From NCBI GenBank assembly GCA_036501485.1, contig DASYAG010000010.1, positions 26,256 to 90,255 of the forward strand: a stretch of 64,000 nt of DNA, read 5' to 3'. Both the position numbers and the translations under genes were made by a program. This document shows, piece after piece, positions 57,103 to 64,000 of the stretch; the stretch's first letter is position 1, and each line of letters begins with the position of its first letter. The notes under the pieces are model-generated. The model made no database searches, was not told where the DNA came from, and saw only the letters and a program-made list of their open reading frames with translations. The stretch is from PALSA-607 sp036501485. Lineage in GTDB: Bacteria > Actinomycetota > Actinomycetes > Acidothermales > Acidothermaceae.

Positions 57103-58044
57103 GTGGCGACGCAGCCTGCTATCCATGCCCAAGAACGCGTCCGCCGCCAGACAGTCGCTCGACCGCTCCAAGACGCCGTGGTCACGCGCCGTCAGCTGCG
57201 CGAGTACGGCTACGACCTAGACGCGGTCCGGGCGCAGATCGACGCGCGTCGCTGGCAATCACATGGTCGTGAGGTTGTCGTGCTGCACAACGGCCCACTC
57301 ACAATGCGACAAGCACAATGGGTGGGAGTGCTGGCGCAGCACCGCGGTGCGCTTGCTGGCCTCACGGCCGCTCAAGACCTCGGGCTTTCCGGCTTCGATG
57401 ACCCTCTTGTCCACGTACTCATCGCCTACGACGCGCGTCGACACCAGCTGCCCGGCGTCAAGCTTCACCTGTCTCGACGCTTCTCTGAAGCTGACATCCA
57501 TCCGGGCCGGGCGCTACCCACCGTCCGGATCGAGCGGGCAATCGTCGACGCCGCGTCCTGGATGGTGCCTCCGCGAAAGGCGTGCGCCGTCCTGTGCGCC
57601 GCGGTCCAGCAGCGGTTGACGACCGCCGAGCGGCTACGACCGGAGTTGCTCGCGGCAGGTCGGGCTCGACATCATCTGCTGCTCACACGCATCCTCGGTG
57701 ACATCGAGGGAGGCGCAGATTCGTTCTCCGAGATCGACTTCGGGCGTCTGGCGCGATTGGCCGGACTGCCACCACCACGCCGGCAGACCTTCAGATTCGA
57801 CCGCGCCGGTCGCCGCCGGTGGCTCGACGCGGATTTCGACGGCTTCTTTGTGGAGATCGATGGAGCGGTGCACCTGAGGCCGTTGAACTACTGGGACGAC
57901 ATGGAGCGGCAGAACGACCTGATCGTGGTCACCGGCAAGCCGGTGCTTCGCTTCGCCAGCGTCGCGTTTCGCATTGCACCGACCACGGTGGTCGGACAAC
58001 TCCGCGCCGCAGGCGAGCGGTTCGGTTTCGGCGACCGCACGTAG
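57103..58044 (+). CDS. AbiEi-like HTH plus DUF559-type endonuclease-fold protein
   Basis: 313 residues from GTG 57103. The N-terminal third looks like the winged-helix of AbiEi-type antitoxin proteins (VVTRRQLREYGYDLDAVRAQ, IDARRWQSHGREVVVLHNG). The C-terminal 100 residues resemble the DUF559/Vsr-like endonuclease fold: RWLDADFDGFFVEIDGAVH, DDMERQNDLIVVTGKPVLRF. The Asp and Glu-x-Asp residues of that fold are in place. Such actinobacterial proteins are common, strain-variable and uncharacterised; no AbiEii toxin gene is adjacent. It is oriented against its neighbours and sits between two 50-bp palindromes, the second starting 2 bp after its stop. Function unknown. Confidence 0.75.
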   Translation: MATQPAIHAQERVRRQTVARPLQDAVVTRRQLREYGYDLDAVRAQIDARRWQSHGREVVVLHNGPLTMRQAQWVGVLAQHRGALAGLTAAQDLGLSGFDDPLVHVLIAYDARRHQLPGVKLHLSRRFSEADIHPGRALPTVRIERAIVDAASWMVPPRKACAVLCAAVQQRLTTAERLRPELLAAGRARHHLLLTRILGDIEGGADSFSEIDFGRLARLAGLPPPRRQTFRFDRAGRRRWLDADFDGFFVEIDGAVHLRPLNYWDDMERQNDLIVVTGKPVLRFASVAFRIAPTTVVGQLRAAGERFGFGDRT

Positions 58045-58045
58045 C

Positions 58046-58095
58046 CGACTGTCAGACGGAAACGGGGTCCAAGACCCGCAACCGTCTGACGGTCG
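58046..58095. repeat. 50-bp palindromic repeat, copy B
   Basis: Begins one base after the DUF559-type stop codon (stop ends 58044). Arms CGACTGTCAGAC and GTCTGACGGTCG pair with one T-G wobble where copy A has T-A, and an inner CGGGGTC/GACCCG stem replaces the weaker inner stem of copy A. The pairing-preserving changes suggest the folded form matters. It could terminate the plus-strand gene and also lies downstream of the minus-strand mqnC. Confidence 0.85.
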
Positions 58096-58123
58096 CGAGT
58101 CGGACGCAGGCGCGGGGCTGGGG

Positions 58124-59302
58124 TTAGCTGGCGACGAGGGGGAGAACGCGCTGCGCTCCGGGCGCGGTCGAGGCGAAGTGCGACGCGATCCGCTCGTCCG
58201 GCTCGGGGTCGTCGGACGGCGTCCAGTGCACCCGCAGGTGTTTGTAAAGCGTGTCGCGCTGCGCAGGCACCCGGTCGGCCGACCGAATCAGGTGGATCAG
58301 CTCCGTGAGGTTCCAGCGGTGCTTGGCGCCGGCCGACGACACCACGTTCTCCTCGAGCATCACCGATCCGAGGTCGTCGGCCCCGTAGTGCAACCCGAGC
58401 TGGCCGACCTCCTTGCCCAAGGTGAGCTGCGAGACCTGCAGGTGGGCGATGTTGTCGAAGAAGAGCCGCGCGACCGCGAGCAGCCTCAAATACTCCAGTG
58501 GAGTCGCCAAAGTTCGCCCGCGCAGATGGTTGTTCTCCGGCTGGTAGGTCCACGGGATGAAGGAGCGGAACCCACCCGTGCGGTCTTGCACGTCGCGGAT
58601 CACCCGCAGGTGCTCGATGCGCTCGGCGTTGGTTTCGCCGGTGCCCATCATGAAGGTCGCCGTCGACTGCACACCGAGTGAGTGTGCGGTCTCCATAACC
58701 TCGAGCCACACTGCGCCGGTCTCTTTCAAAGGAGCGATTTCGTGGCGCGGCCGCTCAGTCAAGATCTCCGCGCCGGCGCCCGCGAACGAGTCGAGGCCGG
58801 CCGCGTGCAATCGGGCGATGACGTCGGCATACGAGAGCCCCGACACCCGCGCGATGTGCACGACCTCAGAACCGCCGAGGGAGTGCAGCGCCAGCGATGG
58901 GTACACGGCGCGCACCGCCGAGAAGGTCTGCTCGTACCACTCGATGCCGAGGTCAGGATTGTGGCCGCCCTGCAGCATGATCTGCGTCGCGCCGAGCTCG
59001 ACCGCCTCGCCGCAGCGGCGCAGGATCTCCTCGAGCGGGTGCGTCCAGGCCTCTGCGTGCTTGGGCGCCCGGTAGAACGCGCAGAACTTGCAAGCGGTCA
59101 CGCAGGCGTTGGTGTAGTTGATGTTGCGGTCGATCAGGTAGGTCGCAATCGAGGCGGTCTCGGCGAAGCGGCGACGGCGTGCCGCGTCGGCCGCGCGGCC
59201 GAGCGCGTGCAGCGGCGCTTCGGTGTAGAGCTCGAGGGCCTCGGACGCCGATATGCGCCCGCCATCGGCAGCGCGATCGAGCACCATGCGCAGGTCAGCC
59301 AC
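58124..59302 (-). CDS. mqnC: Cyclic dehypoxanthine futalosine synthase
   Basis: 392 residues from GTG 59302; the open frame goes 31 codons further but is not family-like. Radical SAM enzyme: CVTACKFCAFYR supplies the CxxxCxxC cluster motif. QIMLQGGHNPDLGIEWYEQT and HSLGGSEVVHIARVSGLSY follow, with DSFAGAGAEILTERPR and PWTYQPENNHL in the barrel. MqnC closes the cyclic intermediate from dehypoxanthine futalosine. It falls in the same cluster as mqnA, mqnE and mqnX. Confidence 0.95.
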   Translation of the reverse strand: MADLRMVLDRAADGGRISASEALELYTEAPLHALGRAADAARRRRFAETASIATYLIDRNINYTNACVTACKFCAFYRAPKHAEAWTHPLEEILRRCGEAVELGATQIMLQGGHNPDLGIEWYEQTFSAVRAVYPSLALHSLGGSEVVHIARVSGLSYADVIARLHAAGLDSFAGAGAEILTERPRHEIAPLKETGAVWLEVMETAHSLGVQSTATFMMGTGETNAERIEHLRVIRDVQDRTGGFRSFIPWTYQPENNHLRGRTLATPLEYLRLLAVARLFFDNIAHLQVSQLTLGKEVGQLGLHYGADDLGSVMLEENVVSSAGAKHRWNLTELIHLIRSADRVPAQRDTLYKHLRVHWTPSDDPEPDERIASHFASTAPGAQRVLPLVAS

Positions 59303-59395
59303 GCAGACGAGCTTAGTCGGACGGCGATTGGGTGCCCGAGCCACCGCTGCCGACCGCCTCACAGACGACGGTCCAACAGACGGCCTAAAGAGCAA

Positions 59396-59833
59396 CTAGC
59401 AGACGCCTGCCTGTGGGGCCGTCCGGCAAAGGGCGCGCAGCGTCGCGACGACGACCTCGTTCGGCGTCCCCTTCTCGATGTCGGTGTCCGCCCCGGTCGG
59501 CGACGCACGCCGCTCCGCTGAGAGCACGGCCACGCGGGTCGCAGGCGAGATCGCCCGGATGCGCTCTATCGCTTCGAGGCCGTCCATCACCGGCATCGAG
59601 ATGTCGATGACCACCAGGTCGGGCTGCAGCTCAGTGACCAGTTCGACGGCCTCGAACCCGTCGCGAGCCTGACCTACGACCTCGAAGTCGGGCTCGAGTG
59701 ACAACAGCGTGTGCATCAACTCACGCATCCCGGCCGCATCGTCGGCGACGATCACCCGGTAGGTCTCGGCGGGCGAAACGGCCGCCGGCACGAGGCTCTG
59801 CTCGACACGTGGAGCGGGGATCGGCACAGCCAT
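59396..59833 (-). CDS. Single-domain response regulator (receiver only)
   Basis: 145 residues from ATG 59833 (GTG 59857 possible). After about 25 variable residues comes a complete receiver domain: YRVIVADDAAGMRELMHTLL with the acidic pocket, LVVIDISMPVMDGLEAIERI with the phospho-accepting Asp, VAVLSAE with the Thr/Ser position, and DIEKGTPNEVVVATL with the conserved Lys. The chain ends right where a NarL-type protein would begin its linker to the HTH, so no output domain is present. No histidine kinase is nearby. It lies between mqnC and mqnA on the same strand; its partner is unknown. Confidence 0.88.
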   Translation of the reverse strand: MAVPIPAPRVEQSLVPAAVSPAETYRVIVADDAAGMRELMHTLLSLEPDFEVVGQARDGFEAVELVTELQPDLVVIDISMPVMDGLEAIERIRAISPATRVAVLSAERRASPTGADTDIEKGTPNEVVVATLRALCRTAPQAGVC

Positions 59834-59931
59834 GTGACCGATGGTGACAGCAATCACAACGAGGCGAACCGCGAACCGCGCAGGTTGATCACTAAGGACG
59901 ATCTGACTACCCGCACAGGTAGTCGAACGGG

Positions 59932-60774
59932 TCAGACGTCAGCGAACGTCGGCTGCTCATACCGGGCTAGCCCTATCCGTGGTCCCACTTTTCGGGCGAA
60001 CTCCGCAAGACCGGCGAGCTGCCTGTCACCGAGCGAAAAGTCGAGAGTCTGGAAGTACCGCACGAGGGCCGGCGCCTCGAAGTCTTCCCAGCGGGCAGCT
60101 GACCGCGCGACCTCATCGACCCGTGCGAGCGAGATCTCGCGCGAACGCACGAAGGCGTCGTGGACGTCCTTCACCAGGCCTGGGTGATTGGTAGCGAAGT
60201 CACGGCGCGCGGCCCACACCGCGAACACCATCGGCAGCCCGGTCCAGTCGCGCCAGGCCGCACCCATGTCGTGCACGTCGAGATTCAAGCGTGGTCCGTC
60301 GTGCAGCGTGGCCCGAAGCGCAGCATCGCCGATCAACACCGCAGCTGGTCCTTCGAGCATCATCGCGGGCAGGTCCGGCGGGCAGGTCAAATAACGAGGA
60401 CGGACGCCGACCCGCTCTTCGAGCAGCATCTTCGCCAGTTCGATCGTCGTACGGCTGGTTGAGCCGAGCGTGACCAGCTCGCCGTCCAGCTGATCAAGCG
60501 GTAACTGGCTCACCAGCACGCATGACATCACCGGCCCGTCCGAACCGACAGCCAGGTCAGGGAGCACCGTCAGCTCGTCGGCGTGCCGCAAATATTCGAC
60601 GACGCTGATCGGTGCGATGTCGAGGTCGCCGGCAACGAGACGGTCGCTCAATCGATCGGGCGTATCGCGGCGCAGGTCAACGTCGAGCAGCGCGCCTGAG
60701 TGAACCAGCCCCCAGTACAGCGGCAGGCAGTTCAGGAACTGGATGTGGCCGACCCGCGGCCTGGGGATCGTCAT
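59932..60774 (-). CDS. mqnA: Chorismate dehydratase of the futalosine pathway
   Basis: 280 residues. Signatures RVGHIQFLNCLPLYWGL, LVAGDLDIAPISVVEYLRH, VMSCVLVSQLPLDQL, TLGSTSRTTIELAKML and AAVLIGDAALRATLHDG are those of MqnA. It makes 3-enolpyruvylbenzoate from chorismate, the first committed step. Periplasmic-binding-like fold without a signal peptide. The start lies 7 bp beyond the DUF4229 gene stop. Confidence 0.93.
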   Translation of the reverse strand: MTIPRPRVGHIQFLNCLPLYWGLVHSGALLDVDLRRDTPDRLSDRLVAGDLDIAPISVVEYLRHADELTVLPDLAVGSDGPVMSCVLVSQLPLDQLDGELVTLGSTSRTTIELAKMLLEERVGVRPRYLTCPPDLPAMMLEGPAAVLIGDAALRATLHDGPRLNLDVHDMGAAWRDWTGLPMVFAVWAARRDFATNHPGLVKDVHDAFVRSREISLARVDEVARSAARWEDFEAPALVRYFQTLDFSLGDRQLAGLAEFARKVGPRIGLARYEQPTFADV

Positions 60775-60781
60775 ACGTCTG

Positions 60782-61108
60782 TCATACGTCGGCTTCGTCG
60801 GGGACGTCCTCGCGTGCGGCCCGCAGCTGCGCCTTCACCCGGCGCCGCTGCGCTGCTTCATGGAGCTGAGCCGACATCGCGTTGCGCTGACCGGCGAGCA
60901 GCACGAAGCTCGCGAGACCGGAGAGCACGAGCGCGATCGCGACCAGCAGCACGCCGTCCCTGATCCGCACCAGCCACAACACGACGAGGGCGAGGACGAA
61001 GAGCGCCACCCGCAAGGTCGTGTAACGCAAGATTGCGTGCGGACGGCGCGGTGGTGGCTGATCGCCGTCCGGCTCGTCCGGCCCCTCGGAATTGACGCTT
61101 TGAGGCAC
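60782..61108 (-). CDS. Small membrane protein, DUF4229-like
   Basis: 108 residues from GTG 61108, one base after the mqnE stop. Pro/Asp-rich first 25 residues, then two hydrophobic spans (TLRVALFVLALVVLWLVRI, LLVAIALVLSGLASFVLLA) and a basic, coiled C-terminal tail. It matches the pattern of actinobacterial DUF4229 proteins, which often neighbour menaquinone genes. Function unknown; position between mqnE and mqnA suggests a membrane role near quinone synthesis. Confidence 0.75.
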   Translation of the reverse strand: MPQSVNSEGPDEPDGDQPPPRRPHAILRYTTLRVALFVLALVVLWLVRIRDGVLLVAIALVLSGLASFVLLAGQRNAMSAQLHEAAQRRRVKAQLRAAREDVPDEADV

Positions 61109-61109
61109 G

Positions 61110-62258
61110 TCAGACCGGCATCGGCTGCGGAACGTCGCGCCGGCCTGTGTCGGGCCCGTCGAAAACGCGAATCACGTTGTAGCGCGTGTCGCGCTCGACG
61201 GGCGTGAAGCCGGCGTCGCGAATGAGGTCGAGCAGGTCGTCGCGGTGCATGGTGTGCGGCGTGCCGAAGTGGTCGGCGTCGTGAGTGATCTTGTACTCGA
61301 CCACCGAGCCGTCGAGGTCGTCAGCACCGTGCGACAGGGCGAGTTGCGAGGTCGTGAGTCCGTGCATCACCCAGAAGGCCTTAACGTGCGGCACGTTGTC
61401 GAACAGCAAGCGCGAGACGGCGAAGGTCTTCAGCGCCTCGGCACCAGTCGCCATCGGTTGAGTCATGAGACGGTTGCGGGGATCGCCGCTTGCGTCGTGC
61501 TGGAACCGCAGCGGAATGAACACCACGAAACCGCCGGTCTCGTCTTGCAGCTCGCGCAAGCGCAACACGTGATCGACGCGATGCCGCGGCTCTTCGATGT
61601 GGCCGTAGAGCATCGTGCAGGGCGTCTTCAGACCCTTCGAATGGGCCAGCCGGTGGATGCGCGACCAGTCTTCCCAGTGGGTCTTGTGGTCGACGATCTT
61701 CTGCCGAACTTCCCAGTCGAAGATCTCGGCCCCACCGCCGGTCAGCGACTCGAGGCCCGCGTCGATCAGTTCGTCGAGGATCTCGTCGGCAGACAACCCT
61801 GAGATCTCTTCGAACCAGTGGATCTCGGTCGCGGTGAAAGCTTTTAGCGCAACGTTCGGCAGTGCTTCCTTGAGCGCCTTCAGCGACCGCGGGTAGTAGC
61901 GCCACGGCAACGTCGGGTGCAGCCCGTTCACTATGTGCAACTCGGTAATGCCCTCAGGCTCCATCTGCTTGGCGAGCTCGACGGCCTGTTCGATGCGCAT
62001 CGTGTACGCGTCCGTCTCGCCGGGCTTGCGCTGAAAACTGCAGTAAGCGCACGACGCCGCGCACACGTTGGTGAGGTTCAGGTGCCGGTTCACGTTGAAG
62101 TAGGTGCGGTCGCCGTTCTTCTGCGTGCGCACGTAGTGGGCGAGCTCGCCGAGCCACGCCAGGTCGTCGCTCGCGTACAGCGCGACGCCGTCGTCGTAGG
62201 TCAATCGCTGCCCTGAGAAAATCTTGTCTTCGAGCTCGCGCTTGCGTCCGGTATCCAC
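61110..62258 (-). CDS. mqnE: Aminodeoxyfutalosine synthase
   Basis: 382 residues from GTG 62258; the extra 27 upstream codons are not family-like. Radical SAM motif CAASCAYCSFQRKPGE (CxxxCxxC), then GITELHIVNGLHPTLPW, RYYPRSLKALKEALP, FTATEIHWFEEISGLSADEI, TPCTMLYGHIEEPRHRVDHV and FIPLRFQHDASGDP. MqnE joins enolpyruvylbenzoate to SAM-derived adenosine to give aminofutalosine. It belongs with mqnX rather than mqnB chemistry. Confidence 0.96.
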   Translation of the reverse strand: MDTGRKRELEDKIFSGQRLTYDDGVALYASDDLAWLGELAHYVRTQKNGDRTYFNVNRHLNLTNVCAASCAYCSFQRKPGETDAYTMRIEQAVELAKQMEPEGITELHIVNGLHPTLPWRYYPRSLKALKEALPNVALKAFTATEIHWFEEISGLSADEILDELIDAGLESLTGGGAEIFDWEVRQKIVDHKTHWEDWSRIHRLAHSKGLKTPCTMLYGHIEEPRHRVDHVLRLRELQDETGGFVVFIPLRFQHDASGDPRNRLMTQPMATGAEALKTFAVSRLLFDNVPHVKAFWVMHGLTTSQLALSHGADDLDGSVVEYKITHDADHFGTPHTMHRDDLLDLIRDAGFTPVERDTRYNVIRVFDGPDTGRRDVPQPMPV

Positions 62259-62587
62259 GCGCCCAAGTTTGCACGGCCGCGTTTGATCGCGCGCGTTCGG
62301 GGCGCATTCGGGTGAACATAATGGCCGCGGCCTGGTCATGACGCTCTCTTCAACCTTCGTTACTGTCAGCGATCATGCGGCGACTGTTAGCCCCTATAGA
62401 GTGCCTTGTACCCCAATTCCGCTACTAGGAGTGACCGCCTCGTAACGACCACCCCGACTTTTTTGTCCGCAAGACAACTAACGTGCGCCAAACGCAGACG
62501 AGACGACACCTCCGCGTGTACACACATCTGTGAGGGGTCCCGCGAAAGCAATTCGCAGCACCGCGTCCCGCAGAAAGGCACATCACA
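62259..62587. promoter_or_regulatory. Divergent intergenic region between mqnE and bldC
   Basis: 329 bp without a supported gene, separating the minus-strand mqnE from the plus-strand bldC. It has a -10-like TATAGA near 62395, a T-run (TTTTTT) near 62458-62463, and a short palindrome GTGTACAC near 62515-62522. AGAAAGG precedes the bldC GTG by eight bases. None of these forms a clear complete promoter, and I see no terminator hairpin. Confidence 0.4.
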
Positions 62588-62809
62588 GTGGAGAACCGTG
62601 ACCGGCTCTTGACACCCGGAGAGGTTGCCAGCTTGTTTCGGGTCGACCCGAAGACAGTGACACGCTGGGCAGCTTCCGGCCGGATCGGCAGCATCCGCAC
62701 GCCCGGTGGCCATCGACGTTTCCGGGAATCCGAAGTACGCGCGCTCTTGCGCGGCGACTCTGATCTCGACTCGATCGGATCGCTTGCATTGGAAGCATCC
62801 GAGGGCTGA
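62588..62809 (+). CDS. bldC: BldC-family MerR-like DNA-binding protein
   Basis: 73 residues from GTG 62588. A single winged-helix of the BldC type: LLTPGEVASLFRVDPKTVTR, WAASGRIGSIRTPGGHRRFR, ESEVRALLRG. It lacks the coiled-coil and effector regions of MerR proteins. BldC binds DNA as head-to-tail oligomers at direct repeats and represses or activates developmental genes in Streptomyces; equivalents in non-sporulating Actinobacteria are conserved but less studied. It stands alone on the plus strand among minus-strand quinone genes. Confidence 0.92.
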   Translation: MENRDRLLTPGEVASLFRVDPKTVTRWAASGRIGSIRTPGGHRRFRESEVRALLRGDSDLDSIGSLALEASEG

Positions 62810-62848
62810 GCTTCGGGCACACGTGCTGAAGTTCTGAGAACGGATGGG

Positions 62849-63517
62849 CTAGTTGCCCAGCCGACCGTCCCAGCGTGCAAAGAGATCGTGACCTACACCG
62901 AGAACGTCGAGGATCTTGCCTGCGACGAAATCGACCAACTGCTGCATGCTCTTGGGCTTGCTGTAAAACGCCGGGCTCGCCGGAAGAACCACCGCGCCGG
63001 CTGCATCGAGGGTGACCAGATGCCGCAACGTCGCGCCGGTCAACGGCATTTCCCGCGGGACGACGATGAGCGGGCGTCGTTCTTTCAACGTGACGTCTGC
63101 GGCTCGCTGAAGCAGGTCCTTCGACAGCCCGATGGCAATACCGGCCACCGACGCAGTGCTCGCCGGCACGACGACCATGCCGCGCGTGACATACGAGCCG
63201 CTCGAAGGGCCGGCCGCAAGATCGCCGGGTGACCAGAAGCGCACGTTCTCCGGGTCGACAGAACGCGCCGCGACCGGCAGGTCAGCGTCGAGCCGCGCCG
63301 TCAACCACGCATGGAGGCTGTCAGCGTCGTCATGCCAGGCGACACCGGTTTCATCGAGCAGAGTCAGCCGCGCGGCCCGTGACACAACGAGATCGATGTC
63401 GAGCCCGGCGTCGAGCAGACCGCGCAAAACCGCTGCAGCGTAAGGGGTTCCGCTGGCGCCACTGACGCCGACGACCCACGGCACCCGCCCGGCGCTGGTC
63501 ATCCCGGCGCTGGTCAT
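62849..63517 (-). CDS. ubiX: Flavin prenyltransferase UbiX family
   Basis: 222 residues from ATG 63517, overlapping the prenyltransferase stop by 4 bp. The start region contains a 15-bp tandem duplication so that MTSAG occurs twice, giving two possible starts. Family motifs: GVSGASGTPYAAAVLRGLL at the N-terminus, VVVPASTASVAGIAIGLSKD, ERRPLIVVPREMPLTGATL. UbiX makes prenyl-FMN for UbiD decarboxylases. In Streptomyces UbiX/UbiD-like genes take part in the late futalosine pathway. No ubiD is visible before the window ends. Confidence 0.93.
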   Translation of the reverse strand: MTSAGMTSAGRVPWVVGVSGASGTPYAAAVLRGLLDAGLDIDLVVSRAARLTLLDETGVAWHDDADSLHAWLTARLDADLPVAARSVDPENVRFWSPGDLAAGPSSGSYVTRGMVVVPASTASVAGIAIGLSKDLLQRAADVTLKERRPLIVVPREMPLTGATLRHLVTLDAAGAVVLPASPAFYSKPKSMQQLVDFVAGKILDVLGVGHDLFARWDGRLGN

Positions 63518-64000
63518 CCCCGAAGGCCGCGCGAGATTAGGTCGGCGACCGCGAAACAGAACAATCCGATGCCGACGAAGCCGTTGACGGTGAAGAACGC
63601 ACGGTTGACCTTCGAGAGGTCGTCCGGCTTCACCAGATGTTGCTCATAGGCGAGCGCGACCGCGGCGGCCACAACGCCCGCCGTCCATGTCCAGCCGAGA
63701 TGGCCCAACACGCCGAACCACAACAGCAGCAACACCGTCGCGTAGTGCGCGACGCGGGAGAACGCGAGCGCCACCTGCGGTCCGAACCGAGCAGGCAGCG
63801 ACTTCACGCCGATCTCGCGATCGATCTTGTAGTCCTGAAGCGCGTAGATGATGTCGAAGCCGCCGATCCAACAGCCGACGGCTAGCCCGAGTACCACTGC
63901 TGTCCACGACCACCGGCCAGTAATGGCAATCCACGCGCCGATCGGGCCGATCGTCTGCGCGAGGCCGAGTACGGCGTGCGGCGCCCACGTCACGCGCTTG
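63514..64000 (-). CDS. mqnP: UbiA-family prenyltransferase, 5' end cut by window edge
   Basis: The last 161 codons are present; upstream coding runs off the right edge. The first Asp-rich motif is therefore missing, but the second is visible: GFDIIYALQDYKIDREIGV, followed by KSLPARFGPQVALAFSR. Segments KRVTWAPHAVLGLAQTIGPI and WIAITGRW match the UbiA pattern. Place beside ubiX and the mqn genes points to MqnP, which attaches the polyprenyl tail in the futalosine pathway; a heme O or other UbiA role is less likely. The symbol rests on context as well as sequence. Confidence 0.8.
   Translation of the reverse strand, partial: KRVTWAPHAVLGLAQTIGPIGAWIAITGRWSWTAVVLGLAVGCWIGGFDIIYALQDYKIDREIGVKSLPARFGPQVALAFSRVAHYATVLLLLWFGVLGHLGWTWTAGVVAAAVALAYEQHLVKPDDLSKVNRAFFTVNGFVGIGLFCFAVADLISRGLRG

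Noticed and set aside
56993..58095. Palindrome pair read as insertion sequence ends
   Set aside because: The enclosed gene has no transposase catalytic motif, the elements are direct copies and not inverted ends, and no target duplication is evident. Kept as a separate finding.
57888..58709. 273-codon minus-strand frame across the DUF559-type 3' end and mqnC
   Set aside because: Runs through copy B of the palindrome and the start of a certain gene in another frame; Arg-rich with no motif.

Overview
This window is a continuous, gene-dense piece of a high-GC actinobacterial (Actinomycetota) chromosome. The evidence is the tRNA-Trp/secE/nusG/rplKAJL/rpoBC block, the TTG start and wild-type-looking rifampicin region of RpoB, an AfsR-like SARP regulator, a BldC homologue, HadA/HadB-type dehydratases beside rpmG, the fourteen-gene nuo operon and frequent GTG starts. 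Menaquinone is made by the futalosine route (mqnA, mqnC, mqnE, mqnX), as in Streptomyces and several Frankia-like lineages and unlike mycobacteria. I cannot place the organism below class from this sequence.

Layout. 1-11.4 kb (minus strand): transcription/translation core, with rpoC cut by the left edge. It carries an rpoB promoter and leader hairpin, a terminator after rplL, an L10 leader and tRNA-Trp. 11.5-13.8 kb: aspC and murB, convergent. 13.9-22.6 kb: an accessory export island with two MFS exporters, a DrrAB-type ABC exporter, a TetR repressor and a 1090-residue SARP/NB-ARC/TPR regulator. It lies between murB and hadBA-rpmG. 22.7-24.3 kb: hadB, hadA, rpmG and three tRNAs (Met, Thr, Tyr). 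24.3-31.8 kb (plus strand): yajQ, a methyltransferase, a membrane protein, korAB, a secreted or anchored low-complexity protein and rarD. 31.9-36.9 kb: a LacI-regulated carbohydrate ABC importer without its own ATPase or hydrolase. 37.0-64.0 kb: a respiratory block on the minus strand with a polyprenyl diphosphate synthase, nuoA-N, menJ, menG and the futalosine genes, ending in ubiX and a UbiA-type prenyltransferase cut by the right edge. A DUF559-type gene bracketed by two copies of a 50-bp palindrome and a bldC gene sit inside this block.

How it works together. The last 27 kb is a quinone-plus-complex-I neighbourhood: chorismate is taken through the futalosine pathway, prenylated with a chain from the polyprenyl synthase, methylated by MenG, tail-reduced by MenJ, and used as electron acceptor by NDH-1. 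KorAB could feed reduced ferredoxin from 2-oxoacids. The island at 14-22 kb looks like a regulated efflux module; no biosynthetic genes accompany it here.

The observations most worth following are the palindrome pair around the DUF559-type gene (56993-58095), the 11-bp repeat array before the sugar-binding protein gene, the shared TetR-operator-like sites and the 10-bp-spaced GCGCTG repeats in the efflux island, the rpoB leader hairpin, and the orphan receiver-only response regulator between mqnC and mqnA. I found no CRISPR array, transposase, integrase or clear phage gene.
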